From: Carallia brachiata
Taxonomy: Eukaryota; Streptophyta; Magnoliopsida; Malpighiales; Rhizophoraceae
Reading direction: 5' to 3'
DNA: 64,000 nucleotides
Assembly (NCBI GenBank): GCA_021464245.1
Contig: JADCRB010000036.1
Location: 5,442,372-5,506,371 of the forward strand
Position 1 is the stretch's first letter. Every line of letters begins with the position of its first letter. Below the pieces are notes generated by a model, which was not told the DNA's origin, searched no databases, and saw only the letters and a list, made by a program, of their open reading frames with translations. A program made the position numbers and the translations under genes. Of this stretch, positions 1 to 11,120 are shown in pieces.

Positions 1-906
1 ATAAAGTCCCAGGTAAAAAGGAATAGCTTGGGCCTCAGTAAAAGTCTATACTTATAGTTATATCGACTGACGCTAACATGCTACTCTGTGGATCGGCCTG
101 GCATGACTTATCGAGTCCTTTAATCCTCCAATTAAATGCGAAAAGTGATGGTATAAAAATAATTAAGATCGATCTCCTCCCGTAGGGGTTGCAGTTGGCG
201 TTTGCCCTTGGTCATAAACAGGAATTTAATTGATTGCACACACATGCAGACACACATTTATACACACTGAGTGCTGCTGTGCTGCTACAAATTTAGACCG
301 GTCTGTGAGGCGGCATTCAAAAAGGTATATATAAATTCAGAAATAAAGAATTGAGTTATGAAAAAAAAAAAAAAAAAAGAGAAAACTATTAGAAAGATAT
401 AAAAGTGGACAGAATAAGAGATACAACTTCTTATTATAGGAGGTAAAATTGTTATTCTTCTTCCTCTCTGTTCACTTTTTGTATCTCCCAAACATTTTAA
501 AAAAAAGAAGAAATTCCCACCCGTCCATGCTCCGTTCCATCTATTTTGTTATAGTTACGTACATATAGGCTCGAGTAATTAACTACTAAGCTATGCATGG
601 GCCTATATACATCATGCATGCGCTAGTAAACTTACGGTTATATATATTCTCAGTTGAAACATGAAATTGAACGAACCTATCGAACACAGGTAGATCTTGA
701 TAAGTTTTGACAATTAACAACATGACAATTTACGGAAGCCATTCTAAAGCGGAGAAAACATGGGAAGAAGAGAAGGAAAGAAAAGAAAAGAAAAGAAAAG
801 AACAACCTCACAAAAAAACAAATAACATAATTAAAGACATTTAGTACTTCCAGGGGAGTAGAGTAGTAGAACTAGCAGTAGTTCAACGAAGGCCGATGAA
901 GCGAAA
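1..906. other. Spacer downstream of the glycine-rich protein gene
   Basis: No gene is recognised here. The stretch holds an 18-base A run near 361-378, a short GAAAA/AAAAG repeat near 775-800, and otherwise low-copy AT-rich DNA. The last part is the 3' flank of the minus-strand gene that ends at 907. Confidence 0.5.
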
Positions 907-1320
907 TCAAGGGTGAAGGGAAGAAGTAGAATCAGCAACCTTATCATTACAACCTCCAATACCTCCACCAACCCCACCACCGGAGCCTCCGCCAACACCG
1001 CCACCAATGCCTCCGCCAGCACCGCCACCACCACCACCACCACCACCACCACCAATGCCTCCTCCAACTCCCCCACCACCAACCCCACCAATGGGCCCAC
1101 CAAGACCACCTCCACCACCGTTGTATCCGGTCCAGCCTCCAAGCCCACCAGCACCGCCAAGACCGCCGCCAACACCCGCGTAGCCTCCTACACCACCATA
1201 TACAATGAAATTCTTTTGGTCATTGAGGCCGGCGTCCTTAGCCTTAGGCACGTCCCTAGCGCTTGCATGAGCAATTGCTAAAGCTACTAGTAGCATGCAA
1301 ATGCAATACCACTTTGCCAT
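907..1320 (-). CDS. Secreted glycine-rich (cell-wall type) protein
   Basis: Single-exon gene for 137 residues. Residues 1-21 form a clear signal peptide (MAKWYCICMLLVALAIAHAS, then an alanine), so the product should enter the secretory pathway. After a short charged segment (RDVPKAKDAGLNDQKNF), residues of about 42-122 are almost entirely GGGX and GG repeats with Val, Ile, Leu and Ala as the non-glycine residues, followed by a short tail with a single Cys (GGCNDKVADS). This is the layout of plant structural glycine-rich proteins of the cell wall. The ATG is the first in the frame and directly precedes the signal peptide. The 5' leader is a GA-rich microsatellite (1322-1341 on the plus strand), a TTTAAAA TATA-like element lies about 100 bp upstream, and a perfect G-box lies at 1485-1492. 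Function is inferred from composition only; RNA-binding GRPs are excluded by the signal peptide and the lack of an RRM. Confidence 0.85.
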   Translation of the reverse strand: MAKWYCICMLLVALAIAHASARDVPKAKDAGLNDQKNFIVYGGVGGYAGVGGGLGGAGGLGGWTGYNGGGGGLGGPIGGVGGGGVGGGIGGGGGGGGGGGAGGGIGGGVGGGSGGGVGGGIGGCNDKVADSTSSLHP

Positions 1321-1484
1321 TCTTCTCTCTCTCTCTCTCTCGACCCTCTCTGTCGGCCGTCAGTAGTACTATACCTGAAGGAGGTATACTTCTGCTGCTG
1401 CACTAGCTAGTGCCATTGGATCCCCATTTTAAAGGCTATTCAGGTACGGAAGACAGTTTCGTGTATTAAATGTATTGAATGAGA

Positions 1485-1492
1485 CCACGTGG
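1485..1492. promoter_or_regulatory. G-box palindrome upstream of the glycine-rich protein gene
   Basis: CCACGTGG lies about 165 bp upstream of the glycine-rich protein ATG. It is a canonical bZIP/bHLH core, the core also found in ABA-response elements. Activity is inferred. Confidence 0.4.
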
Positions 1493-4304
1493 TAGTTCGC
1501 CTCTGGTAGTATTGCATGCACGAGATGGCTTAATCTTGCAAGAAATTGGAGTGGACCTCGCTCATGCATAATGCCATAGGACTTAAACTTCCATCTTAGA
1601 GTTAAATCAGAGTTTAAATTCTGAGAAGAGATTTATGAAAATAGAGAAATTACTATAATAGTTAAGTGAAATTGAGATTAAAAATCACATATATTAGCAA
1701 ATCATTATATGTTTACATAGAAAAATCATATGTTTGGTAAGTTATAAAGGAACCTAAAAACGCATTCGGATAGTATAAGCATATCTTTAGGGTTCTGTTC
1801 TTTGTTTATTTTCTTATAACTATAGATTCTGGGTAATTCAAGCAAATCTCCCCAAGTAAAAGTTCAATTTTTAGGTGAGAAAAGTAATTTTAAGATAATA
1901 CAAGGTACATAGATAAAAACATCGAATAAATCACTTAATAGATAAAAAGATTAAGCATTAATTGTCAAATAAAAAAAATCTCAAAAAATGTCTAATTTGA
2001 CTCATTTTTTTTAGTGAGTATAACACATATAATCTTTTGTTATATAAATATATTTTATTAATTTTTTTTTATTTTAAGTAGACTGAAAAAAAAAAAGATT
2101 AAAAGTAGTCAACACTTATTGTTAAACACAATTTTTGTATGACTGGAAACAATGTTATCCGTCCCAAGTTGAACTATCTGCTTAATAGTACTTCTCCTCC
2201 CCGAATATCGGTAGAAAAAAATGAAAGTCATATCACAGAGATTGTCGTTGTCAAGTTTTAAATGTGAGAAAAATTAAGTAGTAACATGAGTTTTGGAGAC
2301 ACACCATGTATCACGAGAAGAGAATTTACGTGCGGATTCTCACGTTAAATTGTGCCTACCGCAGGTGATACTGTTTTGATTCATCCTCTTTTAGCGTTGC
2401 TGAATCTTTTGAATGATGATAATCATGGCGTAATCTTCTTTACATACTAGTCTTGTTTTCTTTTCTTTTTGATAATCATCATATAATTTTCTTTTACGCA
2501 TCGTATAATTTTCTCATATCACATCGTATATAACAGTTACTTAACAACCACCTAGTCGTATCTAAAAAAAATCATTGGCTAAACTTTTCCATGATTGCAG
2601 TTATATGTAAATTTTCCACTTGTAATTGCATTATAAATTCTAATGAGTTCAAAAACAATACTTTGATCTCAATCTTCCTCCTAATGTGACAACGAATACG
2701 AAAAAGATCCGCGTTTTTGAACCATTAAAAAAGATTGTTAGTTATAGGGCATAGGCAACTCAACAGGTTATTTTTCTTAAAGGCTGCTACATTCACGCAG
2801 CCAGTGCACCATTAATATAATATTATTTTTTAATTTTTTTTATAAAATTAAAATTAAAATTTAAATGAGTATTATTATGAAATGTAAAATATACATACCA
2901 TATAAAATTTTTTAAAAAATAATTTTTTTGAAAATTTTTTTAATATAATATAAAAAATAATTATTATATTGTATATATGTATGAGTGTATGTAAAATATG
3001 TATACTTACCATTCCCGTTTTTCTGATCCCATCAGCGTTCTTTTATCTCTTCAATAATTGAAATCTCGAGGTAGAGGGAGCATTAGTCTGTCTTGGAGGG
3101 CAATGGCAGCTTTGTCACGGACCAAACTGTCAGAGAGCGTAAGGAAGTTAAATGCAGTGTCAGAGTATTTGTTGGGGGCGTTCTCTTTGCATTTGTTCTC
3201 CACCTACTCTGCTAGATCCTGGAGCACCCACATTCAATTATATTTTGTGCATCCACCTAGCTTCCCCTGTTCCAGCTACCATTTGAAAAAGGTTATGGAC
3301 GATCAATAATCAAACGTAAAATCTTCAAAACTGGTGAAAAATTCGGAAGGCGTTGCCATAAATTTAAATGAACATTTTCTTCCTTAAAGATCAAAAGCTA
3401 ATCACAAATTCACCAGAATTAAACTAACTTGGTATATTGCACGGAACTGGAACAAGCTTTTGGCAGCAAAACCACTAATGGCTAACCAGGACGAATTTGA
3501 GTTTACCTAAAAGGGAATCCTCGTCGCTAAAAAAATGAAAAACCCATAAAATTTGAAGACTGTTGCAGAACACGAATAATGCCTTTGTTATGCCGATAAT
3601 TCCATCTCTCTAGATGAGCTGATGTTGAGGATTCAAATCTTTAATGCTGCAGCGGCAGGGCCATCAGTGCACTCGTAAATATAACGAATTTAGCCTGCAA
3701 CCCCCTGCGCTTGCCAGTTGCCATCAGAGCCCTCGCCAGAGGTTACAAAACTGGAGATCTGGAGAATGTAAAAACACTTGCATTTATATGAAATGCTAAG
3801 ACCTGGACATCGCCAATCGTCTCTTCTCAAACCAATAAGTCGAAAAAAAAAAGAAATAAAAAAAAGTTGTTGAGAACTAGTTTGTCTTGATGTGTAAAAT
3901 GATGAATGACAGCAAAGTTTTTTGATTTGTTTGTTAGATGGAAAGGAAAATTGGGTCCAAAGCATGCCATCAATGAGAATTTTTTTGGCTTTTAGTAGTC
4001 TCAGTCAGCATGTGGGATAATAAATTGTATTTAATACAATCTTTTGCGCGTGGATAAAATTAATTTAGCTAAATCTCTTTGGAAGACTTTGCATGGTCTC
4101 TTTTGCTATAAAGGAGAAGAAGCAGTGCACGTCAGACATCAGTGCATCCAAGGGAGAGGAAAATCTTGTGGAAAACACAAAGGCTGAGAGAGGGTTGCAG
4201 GTTTTTTGCAACTGGAGTGTTCTTGCATTCGAAAGGGGTCTACAAGGACTTGGGTTTGGTATAAATTTTGAGTTAATCTTAGGCTAAACAATTGTACAAA
4301 TTGG
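1493..4304. other. AT-rich spacer
   Basis: No convincing gene. The stretch around 2030-2100 and 2820-3010 is extremely AT-rich, and its phrases (a TTTAGTGAGTATAA-like motif, then mixed A/T runs) recur near 17170-17330, 20780-20910 and 56580-56740. This suggests remnants of an AT-rich miniature element family. An 83-codon open frame at 3058-3309 has no recognisable domain. Confidence 0.4.
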
Positions 4305-4690
4305 CTTTTAATTTCAGCCGTTGGTTATAGTTGATCACTATTCATTAAAAAAAATATCAACTATAACCAATAGTTGAGATTTAAAAACTAACTGCAGATT
4401 TTTGCATATAAAATTCGCAACTCTGTTCTATTTTTGGCCTAAGTTTCGAGGGGCCTACCGCCCTACCGCACAGATGCAATAACAAAGTCGAGCTGCGACT
4501 TGTCATGGAAAGATTGACAGTGATACGTCGGCCGTTTTGTTAAATGTCGGTGGCAATTGCTAGGTAAGAAGTTGAGACAGACTTGGAAACGCAAAGATAT
4601 GATGTCGTTCAGTTTTTTAAGTTGGGCTCTGGCCTTCTGGGTATCAACCCGAGGCCCAATATCAAGCATTTGCGCGTTGGATCGTACAGG
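4305..4690. repeat. Segmental duplication block A, copy 1
   Basis: This block is repeated with moderate divergence at 12640-13010. Both copies contain the phrases GGGGCCTAC, ACGTCGGCCGTTTTGTT and CCGAGGCCCAATATC in the same order. In the second copy it lies a few bases from the promoter of the fifth DEFL locus. Here it is separated from the first DEFL promoter by about 1.4 kb that includes a MITE. Confidence 0.75.
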
Positions 4691-5434
4691 CTCACAATAG
4701 CTATGGGCTGGTCTTCATTTTGCGAGTTGTGTGTGCACTGGTCACTGAAGGTAACGCGAATCTTAACGAAATTAATCGGCGTAGTCATATCAAATTAGCA
4801 ATGCTTTTTGAGCTTCAAGCTGTAAATTGCATTAGATCATGCGGGAATCAGTAATTAGCGAAGCACAATTTTTACGTGGTAACAATAACAATTCAATCAA
4901 CAGAGTGACTACTAATACACCGTTTTTTTGGCTCCAATAAATGCATGCAAACGTTAGGAGGCTGATCTTTGGCATTACTCTTTTTTTTTTTTTTTTTGCT
5001 TAGAAAGGAAGTCAAAAGGATAAAAAGAAAATGAGAATATATTCAATAAAACTCGAACATGAAACAAAAAATTTCTAATAACTGCATTTGAACTAATCAT
5101 ACTTGAAGCACAAAACACTATCGCTACAATATTTAATAGACAAGAACCAACAACCATAATCATAACTGTGGATCCAAAAACCTAAAAAGGTTATAGATTT
5201 TTTCTCATAGTTTGTTGGTTCGAAAATCTTCAAGGCTCATCCCCACCCCCACTCCCAAAATAAATCATCCATTGAATCAACCAGTCGAATGTTGCCTCAT
5301 TTTGAAATTCTTGATAGTAAATCCAGTGGTATTTGTTATGTTCTTTTGAAATATTGACTGTTTGCTCCAAAATCAAATTAAAAAAAAAAAGAAAAATTGA
5401 CTGGTTTAAACTTTTTTTTAGAACATAAAATAAT
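4691..5434. other. Spacer between duplication block A and the MITE
   Basis: No gene seen. Contains an 18-base T run near 4980. This stretch is absent from the second copy of the duplication, so it was either inserted here or deleted there. Confidence 0.4.
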
Positions 5435-5911
5435 GGTTAATATAAAAAAAATCACCACTTTTACGTTTTTTAATAAATCTAGCAATATTTTTAGAAACCA
5501 ATAAATTAACATAGTTAAATTACTTTCTAACAAATTTAACACAATTTCTAATAATTAACAAATTTAGTACATTTCAATTATTTTTCAAATAAATTTTACA
5601 TTGTCAGTTGAAAATAACCAGTTAAAACTAACTGAATCCCTTAATATACACATATGACACATTTACGTCTAAATCTAGTACAGATTAAAATCCCTAAATA
5701 TCATATGTACATATAAGAAAATTCAGTTATTTTTAATTTACGGGTGCTAGATTTGTTAGAAAATAATTAAACTGTACTAGATTTGTTAACTTTTAAAAGT
5801 TGTGCTAGATTTATTAAAATAATAATTAAATTGTGTTAAATTTATTAGTTTTTAAAAATTATGTTAGGTTTGTTAAAAATATAAAAGTGGTGGATTTTTT
5901 TTATATAAACC
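5435..5911. mobile_element. MITE with long terminal inverted repeats
   Basis: The two ends are inverted repeats. The left end reads GGTTAATATAAAAAAAATC; the reverse complement of the right end reads GGTTTATATAAAAAAAATCC. Both then continue through CACCACTTTTA and related AATAAATCTAGCA / AATTAACAAATTTAG phrases for roughly 150 bp. The centre, near 5600-5750, is not coding. Long imperfect TIRs without a transposase are typical of MITEs, possibly Mutator-like. I see no convincing target-site duplication. Array units 2 to 4 carry only the internal and right portions, because the tandem-duplication junction falls inside the left repeat. Confidence 0.6.
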
Positions 5912-6247
5912 CACAAAAAAGAAAGGAGTTTACGGTTGGAAAGAGTTTTCCAGAAAAGTACGATTATCGCCTTGCCTAAACTGTCCTGCCACAAAATCAC
6001 CACAATTATCACAACTCGCCGGCTAAATGTCAATGCTCGGTATTTTGCAAAGAGCGGAATTATGAACGTTGATTTTTACAACCAAATTTTTTCCTTTTTT
6101 AAAATCGTAACGGTTACAGAATGATGGCAATTAAACACCAATATTTATTACCTAAAATAATCCTTCCCTCTAGATTTTTTTTTTCCATAAAATTAAAATA
6201 AAAAATCAAAGATCTTCAAGTTTTATTTACCATGTAATTGATACCCC

Positions 6248-6300
6248 TTGACAATTGTCAAAAGCGGCATTTATTTTGAAATCCTTCCCACTCTATATAA
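6248..6300 (+). promoter_or_regulatory. DEFL copy 1 promoter: palindrome plus TATA box
   Basis: TTGACAATTGTCAA (6248-6261) is a perfect palindrome holding two inverted TTGAC cores, resembling paired W-box cores. TATATAA (6294-6300) lies 45 bp upstream of the ATG. The same arrangement precedes every DEFL copy in the window. Confidence 0.6.
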
Positions 6301-6344
6301 GTGTGTACGTTTCTATTTCAAGTGATAATTCTAAATTATTGTCA

Positions 6345-6919
6345 ATGGCTGCATACAAGGTTTTATCTCACCTTCAAATCTCTATGGCTATATTCTGCTT
6401 TACTTTTCTGCTGGCTTCGGGTAAATTCTCTCTCAAATAATACATTTTGGGGGTGGGGGGCATTTTATCAAATTTTCCAAACGGCAGACGGCGAAAATTG
6501 CAATACCCAATAAAGGGTCTCCCAATAATACATTTTCTTTTTCTAGATTATGCTAATACATACTTTTCTAGTATGCAGTGCCACACATTCATACATGTAA
6601 AATTTTTTTTTGATTAATATCCATACATGTAAATATTGATACATAATATGGATTCATATACGTGTTTATACCTACATACATATGTAATCTAATTGAAACA
6701 TTTGAATTTAGATTTTAAAACGAACGTTAATTTTCAGGATTTTCAATGGGTTCGGAGGCAGAGCCAGCGGTGGGTACCATTGTACCAATAGAATTCCTTG
6801 GACCTTGCTCAGATTTCCCAAACTGCAATCAAGCTTGCATTGGCTAGGGTTTTCCGAAGGGAGGCTTATGCAGGCCATTCAGTCCAAGTTCCCTAACTAG
6901 CTGCTATAAAAAGAATTGA
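6345..6919 (+). pseudogene. Defensin-like peptide copy 1, nonsense-interrupted
   Basis: Exon 1 (6345-6420) encodes a signal peptide beginning MAAYKVLSHLQ and ending ASG. A GT-AG intron with phase 1 follows (6421-6737), and exon 2 starts at 6738. This split, signal peptide in exon 1 and mature peptide in exon 2, is usual for plant DEFL genes. Exon 2 is broken at codon GGC-TAG (TAG at 6845-6847), where copies 3 and 4 read GGC-AAG. Two cysteines are also lost: the first of the eight (TGC to TTC, giving EFLG instead of ECLG) and one of the terminal CCC (now TSCY). The ancestral stop lies at 6917-6919. The truncated product would lack half of the CS-alpha-beta fold, so I call it a pseudogene. Confidence 0.8.
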
Positions 6920-7648
6920 ATTGAGCTTGCCTTTTCCATTTAGCACAATTTTTAATAATTAATAAATTTAGTACATTTCAATTATTTTTCAAATAAATTT
7001 CGCACGTTGTCAGTTGAAAATAACCAGTTAAAACTAACCAAATCCCTTAATATACACATATGACACATTTACGTCTAAATCTAGTACAGTTTAAAATCCC
7101 TAAACATCATATGTACATACAAGAAAATTAAGTTATTTTTAATTAACGGGGTGTTAGATTTACTAGAAAATAATTGAATTGTACTGGATTTGTTAATTTT
7201 TAAAAGTTATGTTAGATTTATTAAAAAATAATTAAATTACGTTAAATTTATTAGTTTTTAAAAATTATGTTAGGTTTGTTAAAAATATAAAAGTAGTGGA
7301 TTTTTTTGATATACCACAAAAAAGAAAGGAGTTTACGGTTGGAAAGAGTTTGCCAGACAAGTACGATTATCACCTTGCCTAAACTGTCCTTGCCACAAAA
7401 TCACCACAATTATCACAACTCTCTGGCCAAGCGTCAATGCTCGCATATTGCAAAGAGCGAAATTATGAGCGTTGATTTTTGTAACCAAATTTTTTCCTTT
7501 TTTAAAATTGTAACGGTTACAGAATAATGCAATTAAACACCAATATTTGTTACCTAAAATAATCCCTCCCTCTAAATTCTTTTTCCTATAAAATTAAAAT
7601 AAAAAATCAAAGATCTTCAAGATTTATTTACCATGTAATTGATACCCC

Positions 7649-7701
7649 TTGACAATTGTCAAAAACGGCATTTATTTTGAAATCTTTCACACTCTATTTA
7701 A
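7649..7701 (+). promoter_or_regulatory. DEFL copy 2 promoter: palindrome plus TATA-like box
   Basis: TTGACAATTGTCAA at 7649-7662 and TATTTAA at 7695-7701. Same spacing as in the other units. Confidence 0.55.
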
Positions 7702-7746
7702 GTGTGTACGTTTCTACTTTCGAGTGATAATTCTAAATTATTGTCA

Positions 7747-8318
7747 ATGGCTGCATACTTTTATTTCACCTTCAAATCTCTATGGCTATATTTTGCTTTA
7801 CTTTTCTGTTGGCTTCGGGTAAATTCTCTCTCAAATAATACATTTTGGGGGTGGGGGAGCATTTTATCATATTTTCTAAACGGCAGACGGCGAAAATTGT
7901 AATACCCAATGAAGGGTCTCCCAATAATACGTTTTCTTTTTCTAGATCATGCTAATACATACTTTTCCAGTCTGCAATGTCGCACATTCATACATGTAAA
8001 TATTTTTTTTCATTAATATCCATACATGTAAATATTGATACATAATATAGATTTATATACTTGTTTATACCTACATAAATATGTAATCTAATTGAAATAT
8101 TCGAATTTAGATTTTAAAACGAATGTTAATTTTCAGAATTTTCAATGGGTTTAGAGGCAGAGCCAGCGGTGGGTGCCATTGTACCAATAGAATGCCTTGG
8201 ACCTTGCTTAGATTTCCCGAACTGCAATCAAGCTTGCATTGGCTAGGGTTTTCCAAAGGGAGGCTTATTCGGGCCATTCAGTCCAAGCTCCCTAACTTGC
8301 TGCTATAAAATGAATTGA
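7747..8318 (+). pseudogene. Defensin-like peptide copy 2, frameshifted and nonsense-interrupted
   Basis: A 4-base deletion after MAAY shifts the signal-peptide frame relative to copies 1 and 3. An internal ATG at 7782 could restart in the right frame (MAIFCFTFLLAS). Exon 2 begins at 8137 after an intact intron. It carries the same GGC-TAG stop as copy 1 (8244-8246), and downstream two more cysteine codons have changed (TGC to TTC in GLFG, TGT to TAT near the end). The ancestral stop would be 8316-8318. Copies 1 and 2 share the nonsense change, so it predates their separation or was spread by conversion. Confidence 0.8.
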
Positions 8319-9046
8319 ATTGAGCTTGCCTTTTCCATTTAGCACAATTTTTAATAATTAATAAATTTAGTACATTTTAATTATTTTTCAAATAAATTTT
8401 GCACATTGTCAGTTAAAAATAACCAGTTAAAACTAACTGAATCCTTGATACACATATGATACATTTACGTCTAAATCTAGTACAGTTTAAAATCTCTAGA
8501 CATCATATGTACATACAAGAAAATTCAGTTATTTTTAATTAACGGGGTGCTAGATTTGTTAGAAAATAATTGAATTGTACTGGATTTGTTAATTTTTAAA
8601 GGTTGTGTTAGATTTATTAAAAAATAATTAAATTGCGTTAAATTTATTAGTTTTTAATAATTATGTTAGGTTTGTTAAAAATATAAAAGTGGTAGATTTT
8701 TTTTATATTAACCCACAAAAAAGAAAGGAGTTCACGGTTGGGAAGAGTTTCTCAGACAAGTATGATTATCGCCTTGCTAAACTGTCCTTGCCACAAAATC
8801 ACCACAATTATCACAACTCTCAGACCAAGCGTCAGCGCTCGGTATATTGCAAAGAGCGGAATTATGAGCGTTGATTTTTGCAACCAAGTTTTTTCCTTTT
8901 TTAAAATCGTAACGGTTACATAATGATAGCAATTAAACACTAATGTTTATTACCTAAAATAATCCCTCCCTCTAGATTTTTTTCCATAAAATTAAAATAA
9001 AAAATCAAAGATCTTCAAGATTTATTTACCATATAATTGATACCCC

Positions 9047-9099
9047 TTGACAATTGTCAAAAACGACATTTATTTTGAAATCCTTCCCACTCTATTTAA
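9047..9099 (+). promoter_or_regulatory. DEFL copy 3 promoter: palindrome plus TATA-like box
   Basis: TTGACAATTGTCAA at 9047-9060 and TATTTAA at 9093-9099, about 45 bp before the ATG at 9145. Confidence 0.6.
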
Positions 9100-9144
9100 G
9101 TGTGTACGTTTCTACTTTCCAGTGATAATTCTAAATTATTGTCA

Positions 9145-9761
9145 ATGGCTGCTTACAGGGTTTCATCTCACCTTCAAATCTCTATGGCTATATTCTGCTT
9201 TACTTTTCTGTTGGCTTCGGGTAAATTCTCTCTCAAATAATACATTTTGGGGGTGGGGGGCATTTTAGCAAATTTTCCAAACGGCAGACGGCGAAAATTG
9301 CAATACCCAATAAAGGGTCTCCCAATAATACATTTTCTTTTTCTAGATTATGCTAATACATACTTTTCTAGTATGCAGTGCCGCACATTCATACATGTAA
9401 ATATTTTTTTTGATTAATATCCATACATGTAAATATTGATACATAATATAGATTTATATACTTGTTTATACCTACATAAATATGTAATCTAATTGAAATA
9501 TTTGAATTTAGATTTTAAAACGAATGCTAACTTTCAGGGTTTTCAATGGGTTCGGAGGGAGAGTCAGCGGTGGGTACCATTGTACCAATAGAATGCCTTG
9601 GACCTTGCTCAGATTTCCCGAACTGCAATCAAGCTTGCATTGGCAAGGGTTTTCTGAATGGAGGCTTATGCGGGTCATTCAGTCCAAATTCCCTAACTTG
9701 CTGCTGTAAAAAAATTGAATTGAGCTTGCCTTTTCCATTTAGCACAATTTTTAATAATTAA
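9145..9761 (+). CDS. Defensin-like secreted cysteine-rich peptide (copy 3, intact)
   Basis: Exons 9145-9220 and 9538-9761 with a phase-1 GT-AG intron encode 99 residues. Residues 1-26 form a signal peptide (MAAYRVSSHLQISMAIFCFT, then FLLASG). The mature part holds eight cysteines spaced C-x3-C-x5-C-x3-C-x10-C-x9-CCC, in the segments ECLGPC, NCNQAC, GLC and TCCCK. The C-x3-C and terminal C-x-C are the hallmark of the CS-alpha-beta fold of plant defensin-like peptides, which are secreted and act in defence or cell-cell signalling such as reproduction. This copy alone has the full-length ATG and an uninterrupted frame. One A/G position is missing relative to copy 4 just after CCCK, so the frame runs past the usual stop and adds about 13 residues (IELSLPFPFSTIFNN). 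Specific function is unknown. Confidence 0.75.
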
Positions 9762-10453
9762 CAAATTTAGTACATTTCAATTATTTTTCAAATGAATTTT
9801 GCACGCTATCAGTTGAAAATAACTAATTAAAACTAACCGAATCCTTTAATATACACATATGACACATTTACGTTTAAATGTAGTACAGTTTAAAATCTCT
9901 AAATATCATATGTACATACAAGAAAATTCAGTTATTTTTAATTAACGTGGTGCTAGATTTGTAAGAAAATAATTAGATTGTACTCGATTTGTTAATTTTT
10001 AAAGGTTGTGTTAGATTTATTAAAAAATAATTAAATTGTATTAGATTTATTAGTTTTTAAAAATTATGTGAGGTTTGTTAAAAATATAAAAGTAGTGGAT
10101 TTTTTTTGATATTAACCCACAAAAAAGAAAGGAGCTTATGGTTGGAAAGAGTTTGCCAGACAAGTACGATTATTGCCTTGCCTAAACTGTTTTTGCCACA
10201 AAATCACCACAATTATCACAACTCTTTGGCCAAGTGTCAATGCTCGGTATTTTGCAAAGAGCGGAATTATGATCGTTGATTTTTGCAACCAAATTTTTTC
10301 CTTTTCTAAAATCGTAACGATTACAGAATGATGGCAATTAAACACCAATATTTATTACCTAAAATAATCCCTCCCTCTAGATTTTTTTTTTCATAAAATT
10401 AAAATAAAAAATCAAAGATCTTCAAGATTTATTTACCATGTAATTGATACCCC

Positions 10454-10505
10454 TTGACAATTGTCAAAAGCGACATTTATTTTGAAATCATTCCCACTCT
10501 ATTAA
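10454..10505 (+). promoter_or_regulatory. DEFL copy 4 promoter: palindrome plus weakened TATA-like box
   Basis: TTGACAATTGTCAA at 10454-10467. The TATA-like element reads TATTAA (10500-10505), one T shorter than TATTTAA in units 2 and 3, which may weaken it. Confidence 0.5.
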
Positions 10506-10588
10506 GTGTGTACGTTTCTACTTTCCAGTGATAATTCTAAATTATTGTCAATGGCTGCTTACAGGTTTTATCTCACCTTCAAATCTCT

Positions 10589-11120
10589 ATGGCTATATTC
10601 TGCTTTACTTTTCTGTTGGCTTCAGGTAAATTCTCTCTCAAATAATACATTTTGGAGATGGGGGGCATTTTGTCATATTTTCTAAACGGCAGACGGCGAA
10701 AATTGCAATACCCAATAAAGGTCTCCCAATAATACGTTTTCTTTTTCTAGATCATGCTAATACATACTTTTCCAGTATGCAATGCCACACATTCATACAT
10801 GTAAATTTTTTTTGATTAATATCCATACATGTAAATATTGTACATAATATAGATTCATATACGTGTTTATACCTACATATATATGTAATCTAATTGAAAT
10901 ATTTGAATTTAGATTTTAAAACAAATGTTAATTTTCAGGATTTTCAATGGGTCCGGAGGCAGAGCCAGCGGTGGGTACTATTGTACCAATAGAATGCCTT
11001 GGACCTTGCTCAGATTTCCCGAACTGCAATCAAGCTTGCATTGGCAAGGATTTTCTGAAGGGAGGCTTATGCGGGCCATTCAGTCCAAGTTCCCTAACTT
11101 GCTGCTGTAAAAAGAATTGA
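10589..11120 (+). CDS. Defensin-like secreted cysteine-rich peptide (copy 4, short signal peptide)
   Basis: The usual ATG at 10551 is out of frame because one base is missing within the signal peptide (75 instead of 76 nt to the splice site). I therefore start at the in-frame internal ATG 10589 (MAIFCFTFLLASG). Exons are 10589-10625 and 10939-11120, phase 1, giving 72 residues. The mature part keeps all eight cysteines (ECLGPC, NCNQAC, GLC, TCCCKKN) and stops at the expected TGA. The remaining hydrophobic stretch is about ten residues without a charged n-region, so secretion may be impaired. It is either a functional gene with a shortened leader or an early pseudogene. If the one-base loss is a sequence error, this is the canonical family member. 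Confidence 0.55.

Noticed and set aside
913..1281. 122-codon open frame on the plus strand, Thr/Ser/Asn-rich
   Set aside because: It is the antisense reading of the GGX repeats of the glycine-rich protein; low complexity, with no signal or domain.
3058..3309. 83-codon open frame on the plus strand
   Set aside because: Starts at TTG in the given frame, with no recognisable motif and no neighbouring exon.
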